From contig CM049311.1 in NCBI GenBank assembly GCA_026874595.1, positions 58,302,453 to 58,366,452 of the forward strand: 64,000 nucleotides of DNA. Reading direction: 5' to 3'. Source of the DNA: Sipunculus nudus (taxonomy: Eukaryota; Annelida; Sipuncula; Golfingiida; Sipunculidae). This document shows, in pieces, positions 1-13,200 of this stretch (the first letter of the stretch is position 1; each line of letters opens with the position of its first letter). Made by a program: the position numbers and the translations under genes. The notes under the pieces are model-generated. The model saw nothing but the letters and a program-made list of their open reading frames with translations. It searched no databases and was not told the DNA's origin.

Positions 1-1033
1 TAACTCAGATAATATAGGTCACAGTGACCTCAATTCAAGTTTCTGAGGAGAACTTTTGAGGAACTCTCAGGATGTCAAGTATGAAGATTAAGGTCAAATG
101 GTTATGATTTGTGCCCTGCTTTGGTATCAAATTTTCAATTATTCTTGGGGGTACTTATAAGCCCCATAGCTTGGGAAATATGGGTAACAGAGACCTAATT
201 TCACATTTCCAAGAAGACTTTTCATGGACCTCCTTGGATGTCAAGTAAGAAGAATCTAGAACCAATGGTTATGATTTGTGCACTGTTAAAGAATGACCAC
301 ATCTTTAAAGATCTCAAACACAGAGAAAAAAATTTTTAAAAATAATAAAAAAAAAAAACAGGTGGCGCCACCAGTCTGCAGAAACAGATGAAACATTGCA
401 TGACCAATATCCATGCAAAGAATCATGATGACCAATGCATCAGTTGTTGAGATACTTGAGCTTTTGTACAAATTTTCCACTATTCTGGGGGATACTTCAG
501 AGCCCCATAGCTCTGAGGTTTTGGGTAACAGAGACCTAATTTTTTCAGTTTCCAAGAAGACTTTTTATTGGCCTCTCTGCATGTCAAGAAAGAAGATTCT
601 AGGTCCAGTCGTTATGATTTGTGCCCTTTTAAAGGATGACCACATCTTTTGAGGTATCAAAAATAGAGAAAGAAAATTGTAAAATATCGAAAAAATACAG
701 GTGGCGCCACCATTCTGCAGAAATTGATGAAACACTCCATAATCAATATATATGCAAGGAATCATGGTGATCAATGCATTAGTTGTTCAGATACTTGTGC
801 TTTTGTATCAAATTTTCCTTTTTTTCTGGGGGTTACTTTGGAGCCCCATAGCTCAAAGAATATGGGTAACAGAGACTTAATTCCACGTGTCAAAGGAGAT
901 TTTTCATGGAACTCTCAGGATGTAAAGTTAGATTTGTGCCCTGTTAATGGACAGACGCCAGGACGGCCGGACGGACGATGGACAAAGAGTGATTGCTAAA
1001 GCTCAGATGACTTACAGTCAGCTGAGCTAAAAA
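1..1033 (+). repeat. Hairpin-ended interspersed repeat, 3' portion, ~340-bp internal tandem units
   Basis: Internal units of about 340 bp recur (a CTGCAGAAAC(A/T)GATGAAACA motif near 378 and 718). The body ends with short GGAC-type repeats, AAAGAGTGATTGCTA and then a hairpin built on AGCTCAGATGAC / GTCAGCTGAGCT followed by AAAA. Same family as 7840-8885 and 19764-21988. The 5' end is outside the window. Confidence 0.8.
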
Positions 1034-1140
1034 CTGAAAATGTAATTAACAATCCTTTATGATCTTTTACAAAATAATGGCAAAATCATTACATAAAACA
1101 TTACATAGAGAAACCATGTTATAGACCATGTATATAATAC

Positions 1141-1245
1141 CTGTTTCTGACACCAGGTGGCAGGTCTTTCTTGCCCACATCAGTAGCTGGGTTCATGCAA
1201 GCAAACAGGCGGAAGTCTGGGTGTCTCACAATGGGTTCTGTATCA
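1141..1245 (-). CDS. MDN1: MDN1 exon (last in window)
   Basis: Acceptor CTCTTTACAG; completes Gly, then DTEPIVRHPDFRLFACMNPA and TDVGKKDLPPGVRNR, donor GTATTA, phase 2. It contains the sensor 1 MNP motif and the RNR finger region of AAA2. The next exon lies left of the window start. Confidence 0.96.
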
Positions 1246-4200
1246 CTGTAAAGAGGAAGAAAATGGTCATTTGGTTCATGTTAATAACTTTGTTCAAACT
1301 GAGGTGAAATATGTGAAACAGAATTCATAAATGGAAGCAAAAACATACATTATTTCTGTTGGTCTCCCTTACTTTGAAGAGCTAACTTATATTGTTGAAA
1401 TGGATGCATTCCTGAGATGAAAACAACACAAATAAAATATTTAAATATTTCAAAACCTAAAAAAAAACTGGCAAAATTACATGAGCAAAGCTGCCTTCTG
1501 CCTCCTGATATTTGGAAAGCATAGACGGCATCTGGAAGTTTTTTCATGTGAATAAGATAATATAATGACCCTACCCTCTTTCAAGCAGCACCACGGAGCC
1601 CCCTGTACTCTCCAGCAATCCACTCAGACACTCGAGTGTCTCTGCCGTGGCCAAGTTGATCTCATCGAGCAGGACCCACTCCCCAAGCTTCAGGGCCTTT
1701 ACCAAACTCCCCTGAAAATAAAGAATATCAGTTGATAACTGTAGCAAAAGCAACAAAGGGAAGTTTATTTAAATGTATTTAAACCTTCTGACCTAATTCT
1801 CATACTACCATTGACTGAACAACCAAAGATAAAAGGAGCAGATCTTCTAAAAGGAAGTTAAGTAATTTAGATCATATGTAGATCACTTTCAAACATATCT
1901 TTGAGTTTAAGCAATAAAGATTGTATGACCAGATAAACATATCAGTTTATTTTCCTGTTTTTTTTTTGGTTTTTTTTTTTTGCATTAAGACAGATGTCTC
2001 TATGTTTCCCCTGAAAATATGCATGGAAGGGTTTGCTTTAACACAATCTTTCAGATTTTTTTTTTATAAATATTTGCCATAAATCAGTCATGTCTCACCT
2101 TGTTTCATGTAATTTTCTTTTGAAAGTTATTAATTTTTAATAAAGGTTATAATATTTTGAGAATGATTAAGACTGCTTGCCTGGATGCATACTTGGAAAA
2201 TATAAAAAAAGTTTTGTAAACTAAAAAAGTGGTTATAAATTTTAAAATGTTACAAAAAACATAAAAAACATATCATTTAAAAATTAGAGATCTACAACAG
2301 GATATTCTTGAGATCCCAAATATCTATAGATCATATTGATATAGTTTTAATAGGTATTTTTTCATATTCTTGGAATCCCTACTATCTAAATATCATTTCT
2401 ATATTATCTAAATAAATATTTTAAAGATAAATTGAACCTAGGTAGTTAGATCTCATTAAGACCTTAGTATCGGTGATGTAGGTAAGTATACAATCAGTGA
2501 AGGACAATGGTGTATCACCTCTATGAATGTGAATGCCAGAGCACTCTCAGCCTGCTGAATCTGGCTTTTCAACTGCTGCAGTCGCTTGCCAATGGCCTCC
2601 CATCTGCTCCTCTCTTCACTTCCTGGAAAAGGTACAGATTTTCTATATACTATAAAGCAAATAGTGAAAACATTTTACTGCTTAGTGGGCCACTGCAGAA
2701 CATTTAAAACTGACAGCTAGTACTCCCTCATTGGCTAGATAATCTAAGGTAAAACATAATGCATATATATTTCTCTTTTAATTACATTATCTTAAACAAC
2801 TCTCTAACACTGCACTAAAAAGTGTAAAATTGCAAAAGATATAAAATTGAGATATTACCAGTATCTCTGTACAGTACAGTAAATTTAAATGGTTTCAGTA
2901 TTAGTTTGATATCTATTTGATATCTATATGATTATTTGATATCGGTAATGAAAATCTGAACAGTAAGGCTTTAACTTTTCATATTTCAGGGAGAAAGAGC
3001 ATTTAAAATTAGATGCACAATTCACTCATACAACAGCCTTCATCACACATGATGATCCTACTATAAATTGAGGATAAGGGTGTGGTGAAACAATTTCACG
3101 TCCCCTTGCCATTAAACTCTTTCTGAAAATACACTCTCACCTGGCAGCCGTCCTTTCATGTCACATCCCTGCACCCTTAATGAACCCTGGCCTGACAGGG
3201 TTTATTTCTCCTTGTTTGTCAAAACTGCTTATGGGGGCTGCTAGTTTGAGTACAAACTAAAACCTAGATGTTGAAACTATGGGTATATTGCTAGTTTAGG
3301 TAAATTCATGGTAGTTATCTTATAATGGAGAAGTGGAGACTATCCTTGTAAATCCATAAGGGTGGGCTGATAATTAGTTATTTACAATTTGTTAATGAAC
3401 TATCAGCTCCTTGAAAAGCACTTACGAGGGTCAGTTTTCTTCAGGGCTGCAGACTGTGTATGCTCTATCAGCTTAAACAAGTCACTCCATTTTCTCCTGG
3501 CAAAGCACTCCTATTAACAAGAAATACAAAAAACAAAATAACAAAAAACAAAGTAAATATTTATATTATCAAATGGTTTTAGTGGCCTAATTATTTCTAT
3601 TTGTTACAATAATGTGACACAGTGGTGCAGGGTTATACCAAGTGTTTACCATAAAGAGCTCAAGGCTGTAATATACACCCAAAACAGAAACAGTATCTGA
3701 GATAAAATCATACCACCTCTGTTCAAGAAAGACAAATTTTGGCTCATCCCCAAACCCTTTAATGACTCACACTTACTTTAACCACATTTCTGACAAAAGA
3801 TATGGTGTTGAGACAATATTACAGAAGCAATGTCTGTACTGAATGAAACAAGTGACCAGTGGGTCATGACCCTCAGCTGAATACGACATGTATATAGGTG
3901 ATGGATGTATTAATTATTGACATTATGATCTGTTAAAAAGTATTTGTTAAGGAACCTTGAAGAATGGATAGAATGACTTCAAGAGTGCTCAAAATTATTT
4001 ATTTTGTCTAAAGTCCTTAAAAAATATATAACAGCAAGAAGATTTTTCTAGGAACTCCCCAGATGCTTAGTTTCTATGCTAAACTGCTATGACTTGTGTC
4101 CATATGACTTATAGGGTATTCCAATCATACTGTTTAACTAAGCTCATAAAATATAGGTCACAGTGACCTTATCTTGGATTTCAAAGGAGACATAACTAGA

Positions 4201-7200
4201 TATTTCTTGGCACGGCAGGTGCCATAGTATCCCCAGACAATTAACCCCCCCCCCAGCCCTTGATAAGATGCATCAAACCTGTAAGTTTGGTGACTGTACC
4301 AACAATTGTTTTTAGAGTTATTTCCATAATTTCATTTTAACATTATCCCTGCTGTGACCTTGAAAATATGTATCAAGGTCATCCATGTTCAAATTTGACC
4401 TAGCCATTGATAAGATGCATCAAACTTGTGGGTTTGGTGACTGTACCTCAAATTCTTACAAAGTTATTCCCTTTAAATAACATTTTAGCAAGAAAACAAC
4501 ATAAGGTGGCGCTACCTGTTCTTGCAGAAAACAATGCTATCAAAAATCTTATGTCAATTTGATTTTTGGACCAATCCATGCATCCCTCAGTTAGACATTA
4601 AAGTTAACATCATTTCAGCATTATCGCCTCTATGACCTTGAAAAATGCATCAAGGTCATCCATATTCAAACTTTGCCCAGCCCTTGATAAGATGCACCTA
4701 AACTGTAGGTTTGGTTAATGTACCACAAATTCTTTTTTGAGTTATTGCCCTAATATCATTTTAGCATAATCACTGCTGTGACTTGAAACAAGGGACCCAT
4801 GGGTCACGTCGCTCAGCTGAATTTTGGAAAATATTGGTAACTGCAAAATGGTTTTATTTCTATTGGTTTTTCATGTATATTACCATTTGAAAAGCTAAGA
4901 GAAAATGGCCCTGCTGAAATGGACCTCTGTAAATTATAGAATAATGGACATGAGCTAAAGCATATGCACTGTGTAATAAATGAAATTTTTGGCCTGAAAT
5001 CATTTAGTGATGCACCTAGGGAAAAAATGGGCCTGCAGTAAGTGTTATATAAAAGTTACATTTCATAAACAAATAATGTGTGAAGGTAATTAAGCTTTCA
5101 AAAGTTAAATATATGGCCATAATAGTTAAAAAATTAATCCCACAAAGTTTGACCAATATTCCTGATTTAAAACTAAGTTTAACAGTGTTATTTACACCTA
5201 GGCTCGGCCAACTTTAAGAGATATGAATGAAATGCTACAAAGTATTTATATCTTCTTAAATCTTGTTAAATCTATCTTAAATCTATCTCATTTGAATATT
5301 AGGATTAAATTCCTGAACAATTTTTTCCTTTAAAAAAATCAAAATTGTCCAAGTCTCAACAAAAAGAATTGATTTAACGTTAAAATTATAAGATTCATCT
5401 TGTTTATTAGTCCTGTGTATTGAAGGAGTGGGATGGAGGAGGGGACTCTGTTGAAACTGCTCGTTGCTGAAAAAATGTGAAATTATAAGATTAATCTTGT
5501 TTATAGTACAGGTCTGTCAACAGAATGGGGAGGGGGGGGGGATAGAGAGAAAGGCTCCCTGTGGTATTAACTGCAGACAGCCTGATCAAGCTCAACAAGA
5601 GTGAGGGCTTGCCCCAGTGATGGGATTACATAACATCAGGGGAGCATAGCCATGCACTGAATGACCTACAGTGACCAAAGTGGACTGCTTGACAATGTTA
5701 GGGAATACAAGAAGAGACTAAAAAAATTCAATAACTAGCCTAATTTTGCAGCTTTTATTTTCAAATTTCAGATTTTATCAGATTAAATCCTTATGTGTAC
5801 ATGCTGTGAAAATTAAATCCAGAGTACTTACAGGAAAAAAATGTGCCGTGGCCAAAGTTGGGCAAAATTTAAGGTACTGATTTTATATTTATGCTAATAA
5901 CTTAAAACTAGGGCTGAATGACTGGGGGGGGGAGATGCAACACCTATGGATATTAATACAGAATACGGAATAAAATTCAATGGTGCTTACAGGGACTGGT
6001 GGGAGTTACAGCACCTCTGCATATACATGAAGGATAAGATTTAATTTAAAAGAAATTATTTAAAATATTTAAAAACATGCAGAGAGATGGAAAACAAAGC
6101 AAATAACTTTAATTTCCATTCTACTGAGACAGATAAATAATGAACAAATATTTGCATATGATCCAATTTTTTCTTTTCTTAAGTCATTTTTTTTAAGTTT
6201 ATAAATTTTACTATATATTTGCAGTATATCATATATATCTGAATTTTTGAATTGATTCACAAATCTAAATTGCATCAACATTTATACTTAATTTAGTCAG
6301 GTAACATCAAATTATGCACACAGATATATAAATATATATTTTTTATAAAATATTTTTAATTTTGCAAAGCAATAACTATATATGAAAATAACACTCCAGA
6401 TTTCACAATTTAAATTGCACCTTTATTTATCCATGATTTGCTTCATAAATATCAAATTATTCCTAATGATGGGTTAATTTATATTTTGTTTAATTATTTA
6501 AAAGGAAATAATTTCTTTAAAATGCTACATCAGATCAACGTGGCATCTCTTGGATCACTTCTTGAATTAATATTTCAAGAAATGTTGTGCACATTGGATC
6601 AAAAACAGCTTTAAATTTAAAGAAATACAGTTGACAATAACAAACCATGTATTGCAATATAATTGGTAAGGTGGTTGTGTGTGTGTATGGGGGGATGTTA
6701 GGGTAGGGCCCATGAGAATAAGTGTATGTTTATTACAGCAGGGCCATTCTGCCAGTTACAAAGTGCATTATGTTTAGGCCCATAACTTAAAACAATTACG
6801 CAATACTGACATTATTTCTGGCATGTGCATAGAGAATGTATAGAAACATATATATATTATATATGATTAAAGTCAGATCAGTGGTTTTGATATTAGACAG
6901 TCTTAAAGTGTAACAATGGGTTTTTAATGGAAAAATGAAGTTTTTCATTAATATCTCAATGGTATTAAGTCCTAGTGACCAAATTCTTGGCATGGTAGGG
7001 GATTTTGGAGACATCTAATTGTATGCCAAAGTTTAAGAACTGAGAGCTGAAGCTGGGGAGCTGAGCTCTAGCAAACTGCATAACACTAGCTTGATGTAAA
7101 CAATATGTTACATGGTGCTTGAAAACTTGAATAAAATCTACAATTTTTGATCAACTGGTTTCAAATTGTTGGTGTTAACAGACAAAATGCTAACAAAAAC

Positions 7201-10200
7201 ATTCTGTGAAAATTAAATCCACAGTACTTACAGGAAAAACGTGCCATGGTCAAAGTTGGGCAAAATTTAAGGTACCAATTTTTTACTTTTGTTAATATTT
7301 TAAAAAAATTTAAAGATTTTGATCTAATTTTGGGTAAACCATTAAATTTTGATTAATTAAAGTTATAATAATGGAAAAAAAAGTCCATAGCTTCAACATG
7401 TTTTGTGTTAAGTGATCTAATATCTTCCTGATTTTTTTACAAAGTCCATTATGTTTGGGCCCATAACTTTTTTAAATTAAATAATACTGACTTAATATCT
7501 GGCATGTACATAGGAACTATACAGAGGAATAATTATGGTAAATATGAAAAAACCAGATGAGTGGTTTTGATATTAGGCAGTCCTGAAGTGTAAAAATAGA
7601 TTTCTAATAAAAAATTGAGGTTTTACCTTAATATCTCGAAAGAACGAAGTCCTACTGACCCAATTTTCGGCATGGAAGAAGATTTTGGGAACATCTAAAT
7701 GTATGCCCAATTTCAGATCCGTAGGTCCAACGGTGTCGAAATGTGCCAGTCTTACAGACGGACATCCGGACGGACGGACAATGGACCACGACTATAGCTC
7801 AAATGACTGAGCTAAAAGTCAGCTGAGCTAAAAACTGTAGGCCAAATTGTGCCCTATCTGACTCTCTGGGTGCTCAAAATTATGTTTTGGCCAGTAGCTT
7901 ACAGAATATAGGTCAACATGACCTAATTTTAGGTTTCTGAGGAGATTTGCCAGGGACTTCCCTGGATATACAGATAGAAGTGTCTCGGTCTAATGGATAC
8001 AATTTGTGCCATTTCTAACTGTCAGGGTGCTCAAAGTGATTTTTTGGCAAGTTACTCACATAATATAGGTCATCATGACCTAGTTTAAGGTTTCTGAGAA
8101 TATTTGCCTACAAACTCCCTTGATGCTGTGTTTAAGCCTAACAGATACAATTTGAGCCCATCTGAATTTCAGGAAGCTCTTTTCCTATACAGAATAAAGA
8201 TAACGGTGATCTAATTTCATATTTCCAAGGACATTTATCCAGGATCCCCTGAGTGTCATATTAGAAGATTCTAGGCCAAATAGATACAATTTGTGCCCTG
8301 TCTGACTCTCTGGGTGCTCAAAATCATGTTTAAAGCCAGTTGTTGGCATGATATAATTTTAGGTTTCTTAAGAGATTTGACTGGGACCTCCCTGGATGTA
8401 CAATTAAAAATTTCTAGGTCTAAACAGTTATGGTTTGTGCCCTGTAACTGTCCAGACTGCTTCATCTGAAGGTCTCAAAAATAGAAAAAAATGCATAAAA
8501 ATTTTAAAAAATACAAATGGCGCCATAAGTCTTCAGGAAATTATGAAACATTCTACGATCGTTATGTATGGAAATAATCATGGCAATCAATGCATCAGTT
8601 ATTCAGATACTGGAGCTTTTGTATCAAATTTTAATTATTCTGGAGGTATTTTTAAGCCCAATAGCTCAGAAGATATACTTTGAAGTCACCTGACTTCAGG
8701 TGTCCTAGGAGATATTTCATGGAACTCAATGGGTTATCAGTTAGAAGTTCCTAGGTCTAGTGGTTACAGTTTGTGCCCTGTTAACAGATGGACAGACAGA
8801 TGGATGGATGCCAAGACATATGAACGATTGACAAAGAGTGATCACCATAGCTCAGATGACTTTCTATCAGCTATGCTTAATATACTGTACAAAATGAAAA
8901 AATACCCTGGCAGGGCTCTGCTTGGAATCAAATATTAAATAATTTAAAGATACCATTCTACAGAATAAAGTACCCGAAATAAACATACCTGAATATGACT
9001 AAGGAATTTAGCATTCTGTTTTCTTGAAAATGTTTTGCCAAACAAGGTCTCAAATTCTTCTCTAAATGGAGCAACCACAAAGCGCATATCAACAGGCTTG
9101 AATCTAAAAAAAAACACATTAAATATGATTAATTTGCATCATATACACCAGTAGTAAAATATCTCTGCAGATAATGTGTCATCTAGAAAGTAGGTAATAA
9201 TAAACTGCACTAAATCAAAATAACCTTACAGAACGATAACAGAAAGAGTGATACAATAACAGAAAGGGTGATTTAAATATAAAGAAGGTGTCTCATTATG
9301 TAGCTTTTCACAGCCATGATGGGGGAGGGGGAGAGACATATCATATAGTCAAATGATGGACAAATTTCATTTGTCACAGATATATATATATATGTCATTT
9401 GTTTCAAAAGGATAAATCGGAATGACAGGAAATAAGAAGGGTCTACACTTGTTTTTTATTTTATCTTATAAAATAATCCCTAAACATGACATCATTAATT
9501 TTTGCAGTATTTTATTTAAATTCTATAAATGAACATGCATGCAAAATGCTGAAATTCCTGTTGTGAAGTATATGAAGTCCACAGTCACATTTGTGGTCCT
9601 CTTTATGCAGATGTTTGATTGTGGGCTCACCCTCCCAGCAGATCTGTACTGTCACTGTGCTGGTTCATGTTTATCACCCTGAGTGGGTGACCCATCTGCT
9701 GAGCCAGGAACTGCACGGAGGATGTCTTTCCAGTTCCTGTCTCTCCTACCAGAAGCACTGGTTCTTGGTTATCCACACACACAGCAATCCGTTCTAGCAA
9801 AGTCACAGCTTGCCGTGTGAAAGCAAACTGGGATCTCTGTGCCCTGTGACAAAAAAATTATTTTTGCCATTAAAATGTTTACATCATTTTTATCATTATG
9901 ATTTAATATTATCAACTCAAGTGGTTTCTGTCACTACTTAATAAATGGATGGTCATTTATTTAAAATTTGTTCACTGTATATATCATATACAGTAAAATA
10001 AGTTAAATAAATTGTTCTGTAATGTTTGAATAACTGAGGCAATCTTCAACACCAAGAGGAGATGCTGAAATGAACAATATGATATATAATTTGCCCTGGA
10101 ATAAATTGAGTATAACCTTTTTGAGGAATAGCCACAGACATAGGCAATAAATATTTAAATCATAAGAAAACACAAATTTACTCACTGTAGAATTAGGAGT

Positions 10201-13200
10201 CTCATAAAATAAGTGAAAATTATGAACTGATCCAGTGTACATGTATCCAGGCTAATCATGGTTGATTTTTTGCCAATGACATTCCTACCTGTTTAAAGTG
10301 GCTACATCAGCAGCCTTCTTCTTCAAACTGGCCCTGCCAACACTGACTGCAGCCAGCGAGATTTCTATGGTAGGCTTGTATTTGGCACAATAAAACTCAG
10401 CCTGAAAGCAAAACAGTAAACTAATTCTATAGAAAATAGCTCAAGTAAATGAAACCTGGAATTTTGTCTAAATGGTATCCTGGATTCTTCAACTCTCAAC
10501 GAAAAGAGTGTAAAATAAAAAAACGAATAAATAACGAAAAATAGTTACCTCAAACCAGTAACAAAACTAGATGTGTCGGAACGACACGAATGCCCCCGCC
10601 TTGGGCAAATTAGAAACATTTGTAAAATTTTGAAAATTTTTTTAAGTTCAGAAGGTGTCATATGGTCAAAAGTAGGTCAACAAGGGCAAAAAGCAAACTC
10701 GATCTGTAACGGGTCATTATCAAGCAACACAACAAAATCATGCCAGTATATGCAGGCATTGTGAAAAAAAGTCCATACATGTGCATTTTCCATAAAAATT
10801 TCTGTCTTTCATGAAATTTTCTATGTTTAGGAGCCGTAAAACAATCAAAAGTAGGTCAACCGGGATGAAACGCAAACTCGATCTGTAACTGTCATAATGT
10901 GCCCACACATAAAAAATCAGGGTGGTATCTGCAGGCATTGAGGAAAAAAAGTCAGTACATATGCATTTGTTATGAAAATTTATATTTTTCATGAAACTTT
11001 CTATGTTCAGGAGCAGTCAAATGGTCAAAAGTAGGTCAACTGAGAGAATACAAGAACTTGATCTGTAACTGGTCATTATCTGCCTACACACCAAAAATCA
11101 GGCCCGTATCTGCAGGCACTGCGAAAAAAAGTCCATACATATGCACTTTTTTATGAAATTTTCTATGTTAGAACCCCGTCAAACAGTCAAAAATAGGTAA
11201 ACTGGGACAAAACATGAACTTGATCTGTAACTGGTCATTATCTGCCCACACACCAAAAATCAGGCCAATATCTGCAGGTATTGTGAAGAAAAGTCTGTAC
11301 AAGTGTATTTATAATGAAAATTTATGTTTTACATAAATTTTCTATGTTCAGGAGCCGTAAAACAGTCAAAAGTAGGTCAACCAGGACGAAAATGCGAACT
11401 CAATCTGTAACTGGTCAATATCTGGCCACACACCAAAAATCAGGCCAATATCTGCAGGCATTGCGAAAAAAAGTCCGTACATGTGTATTTGTCATGATAT
11501 TTCATATTTTTCATGAAAATTTCTATGTTCAGGAGCCGTAAAACAGTCAAAAGTAGGTCAACCAGGACGAAACGCAAACTCAATCTGTAACAGGTCTATA
11601 TCTGCCCACACACCAAAAATCAGGCCAATATCTGCAGGCATTGCGAAAAAAAGTCTGTACATGTGTATCTTTCATGAATATTTTTATTTTTCATGAAATT
11701 TTCTATGTTTGTACAACGGTCAAAAGTAGGTCAACGGGGACGAAACGCCAACTCGATCGGTAAATGGTCTATATTTGCCCACACACCAAAAATCAGGCCA
11801 ATATCTGCAGGCATTGCGAAAAAAAGTCCGTACATGTGTATTTGTCATGAATATTTCTATTTTTCATGAAATTTTCTATGTTTGTACAACGGTCAAAAGT
11901 AGGTCAACCGGGACGAAAGGCGAACTCGATCTGTAACTGGTCTATATCTGTCCACACACCAAAAATCAGGCCAATATCTGCAGGCACTGCGAAAAAAAGT
12001 CTGTACATGTGTATTTGTCATGAAATTTCATATTTTTCATGAAATTTTCTATGTTCAGGAGCCGTAAAACGGTCAAAAGTAGGTCAACCAGGACGAAACG
12101 CGAACTCGATCTGTAACTGGTCTATATCTGTCCACACACCAAAAATCAGGCCAATATCTGCAGGCATTGCGAAAAAAAGTCTGTACAACTGTTTGATTTC
12201 GGAATGACGGAATGACGGAATGACTGACATGGGTAAAACTATATGCCCCGGCCACTTTGTGGCGGGGGCATAAAAAACAACAATATAACACATTCATAGA
12301 TAAATCAAGGCCTACAGATTTAAAAGAATACAGAAACTTCTAACTTAAAAATACTGTAATGAATTATATATATTTTCATTATAATATACTGACATTTAAA
12401 AGTCTCTATTCCTTCTGTGTATTTAAACATGACTAGGGTTGCTTGTACCATATAAAAAGAAGGGCTGTTAACTGACCTTGACCTTGGTAATGTTCAGTCT
12501 GGCTGCTATAGCCTCTGCCAGTGGTAAACGTTTTTCCATTTTGTGTAAGCAAGCACAAAAACAGTCCAAAGCCTCTTGTAGTACCACAGCGCCTGAAGAA
12601 ACCTCACTGACACTGAAATCAGCACCGATGCGGTCACACCACTTCATGAGGTCCCTGTTAACATAGAAATACAGAAATTCATATCATTATCCATTATTCA
12701 TATACAATGAACAAAATTTTAAACAAGAAATCTTCATTCTAATGAATGTGTTTTCATTCACTTATTCAGCTCATATTTCCGGGTTCATTTGAGCATATGT
12801 GACTCTACATTTGTGAATATTCTTTGATTACATTATGAAATCAAGAACATGTGCAAGATCCAAACCAAAATCTAATCGATTCTTTCAGTGGCCCATTCCC
12901 AAAAATGCCCTGAAAATTTCATTGGATTCTGTTTATGATTGCATGAGTTATTTAGTGAACAAACACATATACACACAAATTAGGATGCATATGTACATAC
13001 CCTCCAGGTGGAGTAAAATTTAAAGAGATTATTTTGTTATTTATTATGCATTAATATAAATTTGATAGGTCAAGCAGAGGATTCCAGATAACCTTCCCTC
13101 GGCCTACACTGTTTGCAAAACTGGACATGACACAAAGAGTGGAGGCCTGGTAAACTAAGCACTTAAATTCTCAAATTTTTTGAAGATATTCAGATGCTTA

